In this document: piece after piece, positions 1-10,464 of the stretch | Layout of the letters: each line of letters opens with the position of its first letter | Position numbering within the stretch: position 1 is the first letter of the stretch | Assembly: GCA_019054805.1 (NCBI GenBank) | Contig: JAHQIY010000008.1 | Span: 4,015,501 to 4,079,500 of the forward strand | Direction of reading: 5' to 3' | From: Brachionus manjavacas | Taxonomy: Eukaryota > Rotifera > Eurotatoria > Ploima > Brachionidae | Length of the DNA: 64,000 nucleotides | Notes under the pieces: model-generated | Told to the model about the DNA's origin: nothing | Seen by the model: only the letters and a program-made list of their open reading frames with translations | Database searches by the model: none | Position numbers and translations under genes: made by a program

Positions 1-1506
1 TCCGAAACTCGGATGCCAGGTTTTTCTAAATCATGGCAGAAACAGGCCAGCCCGATAAATAGACCAATTCCTCCGGGCTATGTGTGTGTGATATGCCGCA
101 AGCCCGGTCATTTAAAACAATTTTGTCCCGAGGCTGCCAATTTGCCCAAGCCTGAAGACCGACCAAAATATCCCAGCGGAATTCCGAGGACAAATTTGCG
201 GCCTGCTCAACCGGGAGAAAAATTTGCCATGCTGGGTCCAGAAGGCTATGTGGTTACTGAAATTGACAAGGAAGCGGCAAAAGTGGTAAAAAAGGACCGG
301 TTTTTGTTCGAAGATGAAGAATTAAACTCGGAAAAAGTAGACACAGAGACAAAAATTGAAGAAATGCCCAACGAACTAAAATGTCCTTTCGGAGATCATT
401 TGCTTAAGGACGCAGTTCTTGTGCCATGCTGTGGTCATTTTATTTGTTGTGATGAATGCATAAGACAAAAAATAGTCAGTGAAGAAACAATTATTTGTCC
501 AAACAAAGAATGTGACCAAGAAATAGGGCCCATGGTCTCGATAACTCCGGATCATGAAACCCGTAAAAAAGTTCAAGACTATTTGTCTAAATTGAAAAGA
601 AAAAAACTAGTGACTCAAACCGAGACCAAGACAGACGTGTTTTTTGACATGATTATGAGTGAAGTAAATGGCAAAGAAGAGGACTTGGAAAAATCTGAGC
701 CTTTATCTCCATTACAAGACAGTAATATATCAAGTTCTGAATTATTGTCACAACAACTAATAGCTGCTTCGGCAGAGTATCAGCAGATGCCACCAGTGCC
801 TTTACCATCTCCACCAATAACTCCCACAGTAGATCTTAGTCAAGTAAGAGCTCACTCACATGCTTATTCGAACCATCAATACAGGGCTAAATTTTTGGGA
901 CAAAAAACTTACTCTGGACAACCTTATCCTCATGGAACTCAAGGTTTTTTTCCTCATATGCCTAGAGGGAGTTTTTACGGCCAGTTAAGGCCGAGATTTA
1001 TGCGACCAGCTGTTAATATGTATCAACAGATACCTTTTTATCCTACAATTGAGCCTGTTACCGGAAACTACCAAAATGTAATGAGTGAAAGTCAGTTTTA
1101 TGAATACCAAGAAAGTTTAAAAAAAGAGAAGGAACACGAAACTAGGATTGATAAAAAAGAAGAAAAGCACCGGAGATCGAGAAGCAGGGAACGGTTTAAA
1201 CGTTCGCGCTCGAGAAGTAGATCCAGACATAGAAGCAGTCATAAACCAAGACACAGAAGCAAAAGTAGATCTAGAACGAGGTACATTGGTGGTTCGAGAT
1301 CGAGAAGGAAGTACAGGAGATCTAAGTCGAAACAGAGTGAACGAAAATATAAAAAAAAATCGCGAAGTAGATCAAGTTCAAGGAAAAGGAAGCACGGTCG
1401 ATCTAAAAGTAAGGACAGAAAAAAAAACAAAACTCGTTCAAGATCTGTTAGTTTGCCGAATGAAAGCAATAAACGTCACAAGTCCTCTAAGAAAAAAGAG
1501 AAATAG
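1..1506 (+). CDS. RBBP6: RBBP6-like E3 ubiquitin ligase, 5'-partial
   Basis: RBBP6/Mpe1 family proteins are RING E3 ligases that also belong to the pre-mRNA cleavage and polyadenylation machinery and act in the nucleus. The reading frame is open from base 1 (no stop before the first ATG at 13), so the N-terminal DWNN ubiquitin-like domain should lie to the left. Counting from that ATG there is a CCHC zinc knuckle (C25, C28, H33, C38), then a RING/U-box-like domain at about residues 124-175 with the CCGHFICCDEC core, then a proline-rich linker (about 240-360) and a strongly basic Arg/Ser-rich tail (about 375-497) as in vertebrate RBBP6. Knuckle, RING and RS tail occur in the family's order. 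Odd point: the first RING pair reads CPFG, so the second zinc-binding Cys seems replaced by Gly. The stop at 1504-1506 is followed by AATAAA at 1568. Family call is secure; the start of the gene is outside the window. Confidence 0.93.
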   Translation, partial: SETRMPGFSKSWQKQASPINRPIPPGYVCVICRKPGHLKQFCPEAANLPKPEDRPKYPSGIPRTNLRPAQPGEKFAMLGPEGYVVTEIDKEAAKVVKKDRFLFEDEELNSEKVDTETKIEEMPNELKCPFGDHLLKDAVLVPCCGHFICCDECIRQKIVSEETIICPNKECDQEIGPMVSITPDHETRKKVQDYLSKLKRKKLVTQTETKTDVFFDMIMSEVNGKEEDLEKSEPLSPLQDSNISSSELLSQQLIAASAEYQQMPPVPLPSPPITPTVDLSQVRAHSHAYSNHQYRAKFLGQKTYSGQPYPHGTQGFFPHMPRGSFYGQLRPRFMRPAVNMYQQIPFYPTIEPVTGNYQNVMSESQFYEYQESLKKEKEHETRIDKKEEKHRRSRSRERFKRSRSRSRSRHRSSHKPRHRSKSRSRTRYIGGSRSRRKYRRSKSKQSERKYKKKSRSRSSSRKRKHGRSKSKDRKKNKTRSRSVSLPNESNKRHKSSKKKEK

Positions 1507-1567
1507 ATTGAAATTTTTTATTGAGATTTTTTTGAATGTAAAATTGTTTTTTTCCGTAATTTTTGAA

Positions 1568-1600
1568 AATAAATTAATTTGAAAAATTGTTTAAAATAAA
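1568..1600 (+). terminator. Polyadenylation signals of the RBBP6-like gene
   Basis: AATAAA occurs at 1568-1573 and again at 1595-1600, 60-95 bp after the stop codon, in the sense orientation. In such A+T-rich DNA AATAAA is frequent by chance, so position is the only support. Confidence 0.5.
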
Positions 1601-1752
1601 TTTTATTTAGATATTTTAAAAATTTAGTTCGTAATTTTCCAATTTATTGATTCTAGTCCAAATAGAATATGTTTTCAAATTCTGAAACTAGAAAAAAATT
1701 TATAAAAAAATTAATGAAAAAAGTTAAACTACTACTGTAGATCTCGCAAAAA

Positions 1753-2095
1753 TGTAACGTTACCGTGAGCGTTACCTACCGTAGGCGTTTCGTTACCATA
1801 AGCGAACCGTAAGCAGTTACCGTAAGCGGAAGAGTAAGATTTCCATTAAAATTTTAAGTTCCGCATGATTTTTCTTTTTTAAATTCTCATAAAAGGGGAA
1901 ACTAATTTATTTTAATTTTTATTCAAAAAATTTATTATTTTGAAGATAATCAGTATCAATAATTAATTTAAAATAAAAAATAATTTAAAACTCTTAATTG
2001 GAGATTTTTTTATAAAAAATTTGAGAAGGCAAAGCTTTCGGTAACGGTCATGCTTACGGGAGGGTAACGCTCATGGTAACCGTTACGGTACGGTT
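1753..2095. mobile_element. Small terminal-repeat element built of GTTACCGTRAGCG units
   Basis: Bases 1753-1835 are a cluster of imperfect repeats of GTTACCGTAAGCG, and 2035-2095 hold the same units in inverted orientation (CGCTCATGGTAACC and similar). The outer 45-60 bp of the two clusters align as inverted repeats at roughly three matches in four. The 200 bp between them are plain A+T-rich DNA with no ORF. This is the structure of a non-autonomous DNA transposon (MITE or foldback element). No target duplication was recognised, and the superfamily cannot be named. Confidence 0.55.
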
Positions 2096-2675
2096 AAAAA
2101 AATGTTTGGCTGACCGGTAGATGACCACGAGTCAGTCAGTTTTATTTAATTAAAGATAAGAAAAAGTTTCGAAAGCTGCCCGATTTACGGAATACAGCTT
2201 ATATTTATACGGATCGTTCCGTCGCCAAGGCGTAGGTGACGTTTATAGTGATATGAGCCTTCTTGAAAACGTATCATATCATTCTTTTAAACTAATAACT
2301 ATTCTTAAATTTTTTTAGCAAAAATTTAATCATGGCATGTGAGTCAATTCACTATAAATGTTAAAGGCAAAAAATGAAAAAAGCTAATAAAATTAAATTA
2401 AAAAAAACACAAAGGACTTTAGATAATTATTTCTATTTGAAAGTGTTTAAGAGAATAAGGTAAAAAAAATTAACACTCTTAAATTATTTCTTTTTTGTCA
2501 CATTTTTATTCATTTAGGAACCTTAAAAAAACGGAAACCAGGCAAGGTTCTTTCACTCGAATAAGTTATTGAGAATTATCTATTTGTTTAAGTTTCAATT
2601 TTCTTCTAAATGTTGTAGTTCTCTAAATAACTTCATCATCTTCTCACTTAAAAAACAGTTTATTTTGATTTTGAT

Positions 2676-2726
2676 CAACAAACCAAACGTGCATATGAAC
2701 ATTACATATGCACGTTTGGTTTGTTG
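2676..2726. repeat. Perfect 22-bp palindrome with 7-nt loop
   Basis: Bases 2676-2697 and 2705-2726 are exact reverse complements, separated by the 7 bases 2698-2704. The stem contains CATATGCACG and would form a strong hairpin in either strand. It lies in noncoding DNA about 1.2 kb after the RBBP6-like gene. A recent inverted duplication, a palindromic transposon relic or a small-RNA hairpin are all possible. Confidence 0.85.
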
Positions 2727-2729
2727 TAT

Positions 2730-4429
2730 AAAAGTATGTTGTGGTTGTAGCCCATGTTTTAGTATTACTTATTATTTTTTGTTATTTTTTTCCTATCCTT
2801 TTCTTAATATATATTGTATTTTTCTTTAGGCTAGAAGTGAACAAAAACTTAATTAAATAAATTTTTACTAGGAAGAATTTCTTTTATTTATTTTAAGTAT
2901 TCAGAGTAAAAACCGCTTAGTGCCGAATAACTAAGTTTATTACATAAAAAAATTCGATTTCATCTCTAGTTTTTTTTAAGTTTTTTGAATAAAATTACTT
3001 TAAAAAGAAAGATATTTGATAAATATTTGATAAATAAAATTTACTGTTCAATCAAGACTAATTTTTAAAAGGCTGGCAGATTTATAATTTTTTTTTCAGT
3101 AATTATTGATTAATTCAAGCTTTAATCTATTTAAAAAACAGATTTTATAAATAAAAGAAAATTATTTTATTTTACTTCAAAGAAAGTTAAATCAATAATT
3201 AATGTTAAGAAAATCAATATCTGAACAAACAGAGATAAGAAATAAAGAATAGTTGAAAAAAGAGTTCCTGAAAATAATTGATAAAGTTACTTGCCTTTAT
3301 AACATTTATATCCTTTGATAATTTTGAAAAAGTGAATAAGAAAATGATCAAGGCTCAGTTTTTAGTTCTAGAATTATAATCTTTAATTAAAAAAGCAAGT
3401 GCGACCAAATTTTTTTATTACTGATCACTATAGTTTATTTTTAATCTGGTCGAATCCAATATATTTCCAATTTTGTATCTAATTTTTCTATTTAAACAAA
3501 ATATTTCAGCAATTTTGGTAAGATGAATTGATGATCAAATTTTCTGGAAACGCTTTAAATAGCTTAAATCAGAATAAATTATTCAAAATAGCATTTGATC
3601 AATTTAAATCTATCAAAATAGTTTTTTTTTTAAACATTTTATTTCAAAATAGCCGAAAAATAGCAGAATAAAATAATGATACTTAATTAATAGTGATAAA
3701 TCTCAAAAAAATCATTTTTCATTTCATTTTATCTTAACCTTTCTTTTTTAATTTTCATTAATTAAAGTTAATGAAACTTTTAAAACTTCCTTTATTTTTA
3801 AAAATCATTAAACAAGCCATTAATTAGAAGGAATTAAATGATTTTTTTGGATATTATTCACAATTTTAGGAATTTAAACGGCTGTAAACACCGAAATAAA
3901 GATCCTAGAAATAATCACTTTATCTCGGTACCAGAAAATAGACTTAAACTATTTTAACAATTTTAAAAAACTGTTTAGATTTAACTATTCCCATACAATC
4001 TGTTCTTTTAACAATCTTATCAAGCTATTTTGAATAATTTATTGAGAAATGATTTTTTTTAAGTGTTAGCTATTTTGAATAATTTATTTTATAATCGGCT
4101 ATTTTAATATAGAGCCAAATTTTCATGATTGTGCTCAGAAATTTTCCTTAAAAAAGACTTGTTAGACATTTTTAATTATATAATTAAATGCAGAGATATA
4201 TTTTCATGTGTAGCATTTTTTTATGCTCTTTATTTCAAAAGTTGCTTGAAAAATGACCACAATTTTACTTTTTTAAATTACTTAAAAAAGTTAAATGTGT
4301 ATTTACTTTTCCTCATATCTACCGAATTGAAGATAGAACACAAAAAATGATTAAGGGCTCATTTAAATTGTCATTCATTGCTCTTTAATAAAGTGTATTA
4401 AAAATTAATATATTTTGATAAAAATTAGA
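2730..4429. other. A+T-rich noncoding stretch
   Basis: Homopolymer-rich A/T DNA with no ORF that resembles a protein; the short open frames here are chance products of low complexity. No repeat with clear edges seen. Confidence 0.6.
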
Positions 4430-4690
4430 GGACAGGTGTGATTTACTGGTTAAGGTGTTCTATGTGGCCTGTTTCTTTTGGTAAACCATGAGATAGCTCG
4501 ATTTTTTACTTTTCTCAACTGTTAAAGTCTACTAAATATTTGTACAAAATTTGGTTAAATTCGGTCAATAGGAGCATATTTTTTTTATTTGTCAAAATTT
4601 TGAACATTCTTTTTTGAACACCCGTTTTTATGTTCATAACTCTGTATGCATTGAATTTTCGCTAAGATTTGTAGAAAAAAAAAAATTAAT
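4430..4690 (+). mobile_element. Probable tRNA-derived SINE relic
   Basis: Bases 4438-4515 look like a decayed tRNA. An A-box-like TGGTTAAGGTG at about 4448 is followed, at normal tRNA spacing, by a B-box-like AGCTCGATTTT near 4495, with paired-arm-like sequence between. About 170 bp of unrelated body follows and ends in an A-rich run near 4675. This is the order expected of a SINE. The match to the box consensus is imperfect, so it could be coincidence. Confidence 0.4.
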
Positions 4691-4749
4691 GTGGTTTTAA
4701 GTCAAAATTTACTTAAAAACCTTATTATAATGATAATTTTGAGTTAGAA

Positions 4750-5352
4750 CATTTAAATTCGCATCAAAAGCTAACAAAATTCTAGGAATGTTAAAAAACA
4801 CATTCGTTTCTAGGGATGTAGAACTATGGGCCTCACTCTATCGCACCTACATTCGTCCGCATCTGGAGTTTTCAGTGTCGGCTTGGAACCCGTACCTCAG
4901 GAAGGATATAAATACCCTTGAAAAAGTTCAGAGGAGAGTAACGAGAGTCCCCACTGCCTTGAAAGGCATGGAGTACGAGAACAGACTTGAGAGGATGGGT
5001 CTTACATCTTTGGAGACAAGACGACAACGTGGTGACTTAATTCAACTATACAAAGTCAGCAGAGGCAAAGATGACATAACGTGGCACAACGAGCCAAAAT
5101 GGTCGGCTCCGAGAGACACGAAGAGAAGTCAACTACGGCGTGAGATCGTGGCATCTTGTCAGCAAAGACACAACTTCTTCATCAATCGAATAGCTAATGA
5201 ATGGAACGAACTGCCAGACGACATAGTCGCAACTGAGACCGTGGACTCCTTTAAAATCAAATACGACCATTATCAATTAAGACGACCGCTTTGAGGGGCA
5301 TCCCTGCGAGTTATCTCGCCACGCGGTCTTACTACTACTACTACTACTACTA
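4750..5352 (+). mobile_element. 5'-truncated LINE: C-terminus of reverse transcriptase plus 3' end
   Basis: An open frame encodes the C-terminal part of a non-LTR retrotransposon polymerase. It runs from ASKANKILGMLKNTF through SLYRTYIRPHLEF and an EKVQRR segment to a TRIANEWNELPDD-like end. The frame is readable from about 4750, ahead of the first ATG at 4788, and stops at 5294, so catalytic motifs and endonuclease are missing. About 35 bp after the stop the element ends in a (TAC)n run (about 5327-5352), the kind of short tandem 3' terminus used by CR1/L2-like LINEs. The intact frame suggests a relatively young insertion. Confidence 0.85.
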
Positions 5353-6319
5353 AATTTGAATATAAAATTAAATTTGCTTAAATTTGAAGATTAATTTGTT
5401 AAACATTTAAGTTTCAAAAGCTCAGACGTTTTTCTCATTTTTTATGAAAAAAAAAAATAATTTTAAGAAAAATAATTACTAATAAAAGAATAATTTTTCT
5501 TTTGATTAAAGAATAATTAATTAACATTTAGGCTCTTAAATTTTATTTTGTATAATCTTTATCTTAGTCAGTTTATTTTTCAAAATTCATCTTGTAAATA
5601 TTCAAGAATTATAACACAAACAAAATAAAATTGAACTTTTTTAGCTCTTAAATTTTATCAACAGCAAGGTTTAATAATATTTTATTTCATAAATTTAAAC
5701 CCATGATTTTTTCTCAGAATAAAAAAATTGTTTTTGATTAACAAAAACATAACTTGTATTCAAAGTAAATGCTTAGACTACAAAAATTTGAAAGTCTAAA
5801 CTTAAAATAAATATGAACCAAATGTTCCAAGTGAAAACTTAAAAACTTAAAAATGTTAATTTTTTATTAGTAATCATTTTACTTTTTACAAAGGAAAAAA
5901 ATATTGATTATTTTTAGATTTTGTTTTTTCTTTAAGTTAAAAAAATATAAATAATTAGAATGATAAAAAAATGATAATTAAAATAGATACAAATTGTTAA
6001 GCATAAATTCAAATCTACCTCAAAATATTCAAGGTTAAAATTAGGAAAAAAATTTAAAATTTTATAAAATTTAATTTGTAATTTTTAATTTGCTTGATAT
6101 TTAAAAACTTGACGTTTATAATCAAAATCAATATTTTTCAATTAAAATGTTTTAAATTGATTTAGAATTTTTTTTTAAAACTAACAACAAAAAACAACTC
6201 TTGAAAAGAACTTAAAGATTATTTTCTTTCATTTGTTTCACAGTTTTTAGAAATACACAGTCAAAAATTTTCAATTATTTCTTGAATTATGTTATTTAAC
6301 TTTTAATATCCATTTAAAA
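5353..6319. other. A+T-rich intergenic DNA
   Basis: No gene, structural RNA or transposon seen. The last few hundred bases before 6320 presumably hold the promoter of the glycosyltransferase gene, but no element can be singled out. Confidence 0.6.
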
Positions 6320-7924
6320 ATGAAAAAGATTTTTTTTACCTTTTTATTTTTGAGTTTTCTTTTAACTTTGATATTTATAGCTCTAAGTCCAAAATTTATA
6401 ACTGAATCAAAGCTTAAAGTAAACAAAAATTATGGAGTACTCACAGTTAAAGACAAATGTGATGCAGAATGGATTCAAGTTAATAATTTTTTTCACATAC
6501 GAAAAAATTTAATTATTTACTATCAAGATAAAGGCCAACTAGAATTGTATGTAGAACGACATCAAAGCCATAAATTGAATCTTACTCTCTGGTTAAAAGT
6601 TGGTTCAGTATTTATTGAATTACACAATGTTAATACAACCCAAATGCATCAGCATTCTGAGTATGTTTTTGATTTAATCACAGCTAAAGCAAACATAAAA
6701 TTTCAAAATTCTGAACTTCATCTACTAGTTAAAACACTGAACAGGAGTATTCTAATCGAAAATATAAATTTAAGAAATTATAATGAATTAGATTTAATCA
6801 ACAAGTCTGTTTTGTGTAGCAAAGTGTTCTATTTCAACCCGGACTATAGAAAAAATTTCGAATGGTGGATTGAGCTGACCAAATTGAATGGATATGAAAA
6901 ATTGGTAATTTTTAACAATTCACTTCCAGCCGAGTTCGATTCTATCAAAGAAAAATATTCGGATTTTGTTGAATCCATAGAATTTAGCTGCATACCTAAT
7001 TACATTGACCCCACTACTTCAAATAAAACATTTATTAAAAGTTTTAATCAATTCAAAGAAATTTACAATATCGATCCCTTATTTTATCACATGCACTTTG
7101 AGTTTGTCACCCAAAACGAATGTTACTTGAACAATATAAACAAGTACAAGTATGTGAACATTTTGGACCAGGATGAAGCAATTTTAAAAAGACAAATAAA
7201 TAAAATTCAAGTTATCAATAAGACAATTTTTTCTGCTATTAAAATGGAGGATAATATTTGCCAAAATCAAGATTGGCCAGACTACTTTTCAGCTTTGAAG
7301 TCTAGGCTTGCCACAAGCAAAGATCTAAGCTATTTGGACACAAAGATTGGAGGGGAATCGTTTCACTTTTTAATGGCGCTGTACCTGAACTATAGAGTCG
7401 TTGAAAAAATTTTTAAAATTTTGAATAAAATTTTAAATGCTCCATTCATTAATGAAACTCAGATGCTAATTGATGATAGAGATGACTACAATTTTTATGG
7501 TAAAAAAGGAATTAATTTCACGGTGTTAATCCGAAATAAAGAAGAGTATGAATATGCTAAAAGTATTAATAATTTTTTTCAACTAGAAATAAAGCCATAT
7601 TTGAAAAAAAATGAGAATTTATTTCAAAATTTCCCAGAAAATTTTGCTCGTTTGTTTTTTGTTTATGGTGATACAACAAGTTGGATGTGTGGAAAAAGTT
7701 TTCATTATGCCAAACTGTCACATTGGGTCTCTACTCATTATCCCGAAAAAAATGATTTTTATAACATGATCTGGGTTCCGCATGCTTATGGACATGTGTC
7801 ACATTTTAGGGATAGTTTAAAAGATTTGCATAACCGAAATTTGTCAATCACTGATATTAATTTTGATTTTAATTATTTTTTTTGCTATTTCAAACCATTA
7901 ATTAGAACTCTAAAATATATTTAA
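6320..7924 (+). CDS. GT92 (DUF23)-type glycosyltransferase
   Basis: A 534-aa type II membrane protein. Residues 4-24 form a hydrophobic signal anchor directly after a short basic N-terminus; the remainder would be in the Golgi lumen. The middle resembles glycosyltransferase family 92: a FEWWIELTKLNGYEKLVIF segment near residue 180, then HMHFEFVTQNECYLNN and the DxD-like NILDQDEAIL at about 279-288, matching the family's order of a QxxxxNDC-type motif followed by a DxDE metal/sugar-nucleotide site. Known GT92 enzymes add galactose, for example to core fucose of N-glycans in worms. Donor and acceptor here are not deducible. Several NxT/S sequons fit a secretory protein. The single exon and clean ATG support the model. 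Sequence similarity is distant, so the family is likely rather than certain. Confidence 0.75.
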   Translation: MKKIFFTFLFLSFLLTLIFIALSPKFITESKLKVNKNYGVLTVKDKCDAEWIQVNNFFHIRKNLIIYYQDKGQLELYVERHQSHKLNLTLWLKVGSVFIELHNVNTTQMHQHSEYVFDLITAKANIKFQNSELHLLVKTLNRSILIENINLRNYNELDLINKSVLCSKVFYFNPDYRKNFEWWIELTKLNGYEKLVIFNNSLPAEFDSIKEKYSDFVESIEFSCIPNYIDPTTSNKTFIKSFNQFKEIYNIDPLFYHMHFEFVTQNECYLNNINKYKYVNILDQDEAILKRQINKIQVINKTIFSAIKMEDNICQNQDWPDYFSALKSRLATSKDLSYLDTKIGGESFHFLMALYLNYRVVEKIFKILNKILNAPFINETQMLIDDRDDYNFYGKKGINFTVLIRNKEEYEYAKSINNFFQLEIKPYLKKNENLFQNFPENFARLFFVYGDTTSWMCGKSFHYAKLSHWVSTHYPEKNDFYNMIWVPHAYGHVSHFRDSLKDLHNRNLSITDINFDFNYFFCYFKPLIRTLKYI

Positions 7925-8206
7925 TTTATAAATTAATACTAGAAGAAGTGGTAGGCTAATTATGACCCGTTTTAAAAATTTTAAAGCATTCAAGAATTTA
8001 ACAAGTTAAAATTCTGGTTTTATTGAAAGCTTAGTTTATGATCTTGAAAGAAAAATTATTTTTGGTTATAATTTTATTAATGATAAATCTTAAATTCGAG
8101 TCTAAAAATTTGACCGAATTTTAACTCTTCTTCTTTTGTTTTAGGTTCCGAAGTGTTTTCATAAATTTTTAAAAATTCGTGTAATTTTTAATTTATTTTT
8201 TTCTTG

Positions 8207-8212
8207 AATAAA
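8207..8212 (+). terminator. Possible polyadenylation signal of the glycosyltransferase gene
   Basis: AATAAA 283 bp after the stop codon at 7924. It is a sense-strand candidate only, because the motif is common by chance in this DNA. Confidence 0.3.
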
Positions 8213-9504
8213 ACTTAGAACTAATTTTTACAAAATTTTTGATGATTTTTATATGCTGTAAAATTTAGTAAATCTTAAATTTGTTAAAGGGGTGACATAT
8301 AAAAAAAAATGAAATAAATTGCATACATACTATCTTTTTTGCTCTTTAAATAAAAAATTACAAAGAAATGCTATTTTAAATTTATTTTCATAATAGTTTC
8401 TAGTTGAAATATCTAATGCAGTAATTCTACGGGATTAAGGGTTAAAGTTTTTGGCAAAATAAAGTTAAGCCCCATTTAATTGTCAACCCCATTAGATAAC
8501 ACCCTTAAAATTCACAACAAGAGTAAGATTTAATGGTGATTAATTGAGTGATATAAACTTCTACTTTTATCTTAAAAATTATATTTCATTAGTTAAGGCT
8601 GGGAAAAAATTGGCGGGGAAATAGCTATTTTAGTAAAAGAAGGAATTGAATTTAAACAAGATTCCTCATTTTAAAATTTTCTGCAGAACTTCTTTATATC
8701 AAGATTAGCTTAAAAAATACCCAATTTTTTGTTTTCAGTCTTTAAAATCCACCAAATATTGAGCTCCCTTTAGAAATTTTACTTGATATCTTATTTTAGA
8801 ATGATCATATTTTAGAGAAGCTTAACCCCTCAGTAAATAATAATAAGTAACCAACATATAAAAGATTTAAAAAGAAAAAATTATGAAGTCCTAAATATTA
8901 TTTTAATACCATCTTAATACTCAAATAGGGTTGCTGACTTAAAAGTTCTGATAGATGATGATATGTTGAGTGATTATTTTACCAATTCAGGCATATATTT
9001 CAGTTGAGCATGCTTTTACAGTTATTGCTAGACTTTACTTTTAATTTGAAGAGAAAATTGGGTACTCAATCAAAATTTACCATAAGTCCAAAAGTCTTCA
9101 GGTCAGCATAATAGTCATACAGAAAAATTTGACGAGCTAAATGAACACATCTCAAAAAAAAAATCGTTTATGCTGCTGAAAAAAGTATACCCCTCCACTC
9201 TCAAAAGTTTTTCAAAACTAGCTTACCAAAAATATAACAATGAAAAGTAAAAAGACTTTTCAAAAAATCTATATAAAAATACCGAAAAACTGATCTAATT
9301 TTAAAATTCGCTTAGTTAAATAAAACCTTTTAACAAAACTTATTGATGGATAGGACTTTTCGAGTTGAGTGAGAGATGTCAGGGCTGGACTGAGCCATTC
9401 TAATCCATTGGTGATCAGACTGGACATCAAACATTGCGTAATTGCTGCCTAAAAATTTCATTTTTTTCTCCTGAACTATCAAATATTTGGACATATCTAT
9501 TCAA
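8213..9504. other. A+T-rich noncoding stretch
   Basis: No coding region, RNA or repeat with clear edges recognised. Bases 9360-9430 are less A/T-rich but have no identifiable content. Confidence 0.6.
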
Positions 9505-9507
9505 TAC

Positions 9508-9955
9508 AGTCAATCCTCGATATAACGAGCAAGTTGGGCGAAAATTTCGTTGCTCGTCATATCGAAACTCGTTATATCGAAATTGCATTGAAAAAGATGG
9601 GCAAAAAAATTTTTTTTTTCAAAATGTTTATTGGTAAAAAAATAAATAAAAAAGGAAAAAAATACAAAATTATTGTTTTTTACAAAATTTTTAATAGATG
9701 TTTGTTTGGTAATACATTTTTCAATCACAACATCTTGTACACGTTTGTTTTGTTCGGTAATGCTTTGTAAAATAAAGCGGTTTCATCGGCATTAAAAATA
9801 TCATCAATCGCATAATCTTTGATTAAATGGGGTAAAACATTTGAAATCCAATTTTGCACACTTGCTTGATCAACCAATCAAGCCTCGCCAATGGTTGCTA
9901 TTTCAGCATTGCACACATTTTGTAATTCAAACATAAAAGTTAAACCACATTCAAA
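9508..9955 (-). mobile_element. Pogo/Tigger-like DNA transposon relic
   Basis: The plus strand at 9508-9590 begins CAGTCAATCCTCGATATAAC and continues with several GTTATATCGAAA-type repeats, the usual terminal repeat of pogo-class Tc1/mariner elements (preceding base pair TA). On the minus strand around 9720-9840 an open stretch encodes IFNADETALFYKALPNKT, the conserved DDE_1 segment with the second catalytic Asp. Only about 200 bp separate that block from the terminus, so most of the transposase C-terminal half is deleted. Stops and frameshifts further upstream on the minus strand show it is dead. Confidence 0.8.
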
Positions 9956-9974
9956 TTTAAATAAAAAAGATATA

Positions 9975-10394
9975 TTTCATACAGGTACATATTTGGAAAT
10001 GGGGTCGTACATATTCCATTAATGCATGGATTTGATAAGAATTCATTTATGTCGTTATTACAAGTGGGTCCATTGAAGCCAGCTCTACATTGACATTGAC
10101 TATTATTCCATTGTAACCAGGAGAGCATAAACAAGCGTAGCCATTGACTAACTCATTACAACTGCCATTGTTTTGGCATGGAATACTTACACAAGTGGTT
10201 ATATTCTGTGCAAAAATTATTGAATTTTGAATATTGAATGCAAAAAAACAAACAATTAAGAAAAAAAAATTTTCATCTATAAAACAGTATTTACTAAGCT
10301 TAGAAAATAGTTGAAAAACAAAAATTTAAATTCTCTCTAAATAAATTTTTTGTAAATAAACTTACTTCGAAATTAAATAAAATTAAAAAAAAAA
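9975..10394 (-). pseudogene. Inverted, broken copy of the 5' end of the EGF-repeat gene
   Basis: Bases 10103-10394 are the reverse complement of 13182-13471, with only scattered differences. The copy includes upstream sequence, start codon (10276-10274), signal peptide and first EGF repeat of the gene at 13298. The run of T after the start codon has 9 instead of 10 bases, which puts a stop a few codons later. Beyond 10103 the minus strand still encodes EGF-like text (QCQCRAGFNGPTC, then SNPCINGIC) in another frame and not matching the next repeat of the parent gene. It is therefore a pseudogene from a related or rearranged EGF gene, facing the live one about 2.8 kb away. Confidence 0.85.
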
Positions 10395-10464
10395 AACTAA
10401 CCTAAGTGAGAATAAAAAAAAAATCGAAATTTAACTGCTTTAATGAATGAAATATGCAAAAGAA

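Noticed and set aside
1148..1582. Open frame overlapping the Arg/Ser tail of the RBBP6-like gene
   Set aside because: Repetitive RS codons read in another frame give charged nonsense; no motif.
2569..2829. 86-codon open frame spanning the palindrome
   Set aside because: Translation is Phe/Ile/Leu-rich low complexity and crosses the palindrome, as noncoding A/T DNA would.
4438..4515. Functional tRNA gene
   Set aside because: A- and B-box-like words are present, but the stems do not pair well; a SINE relic fits better.
5327..5352. (TAC)n run as an independent microsatellite
   Set aside because: It sits exactly at the 3' end of a LINE, so it is better explained as the LINE's tandem tail.
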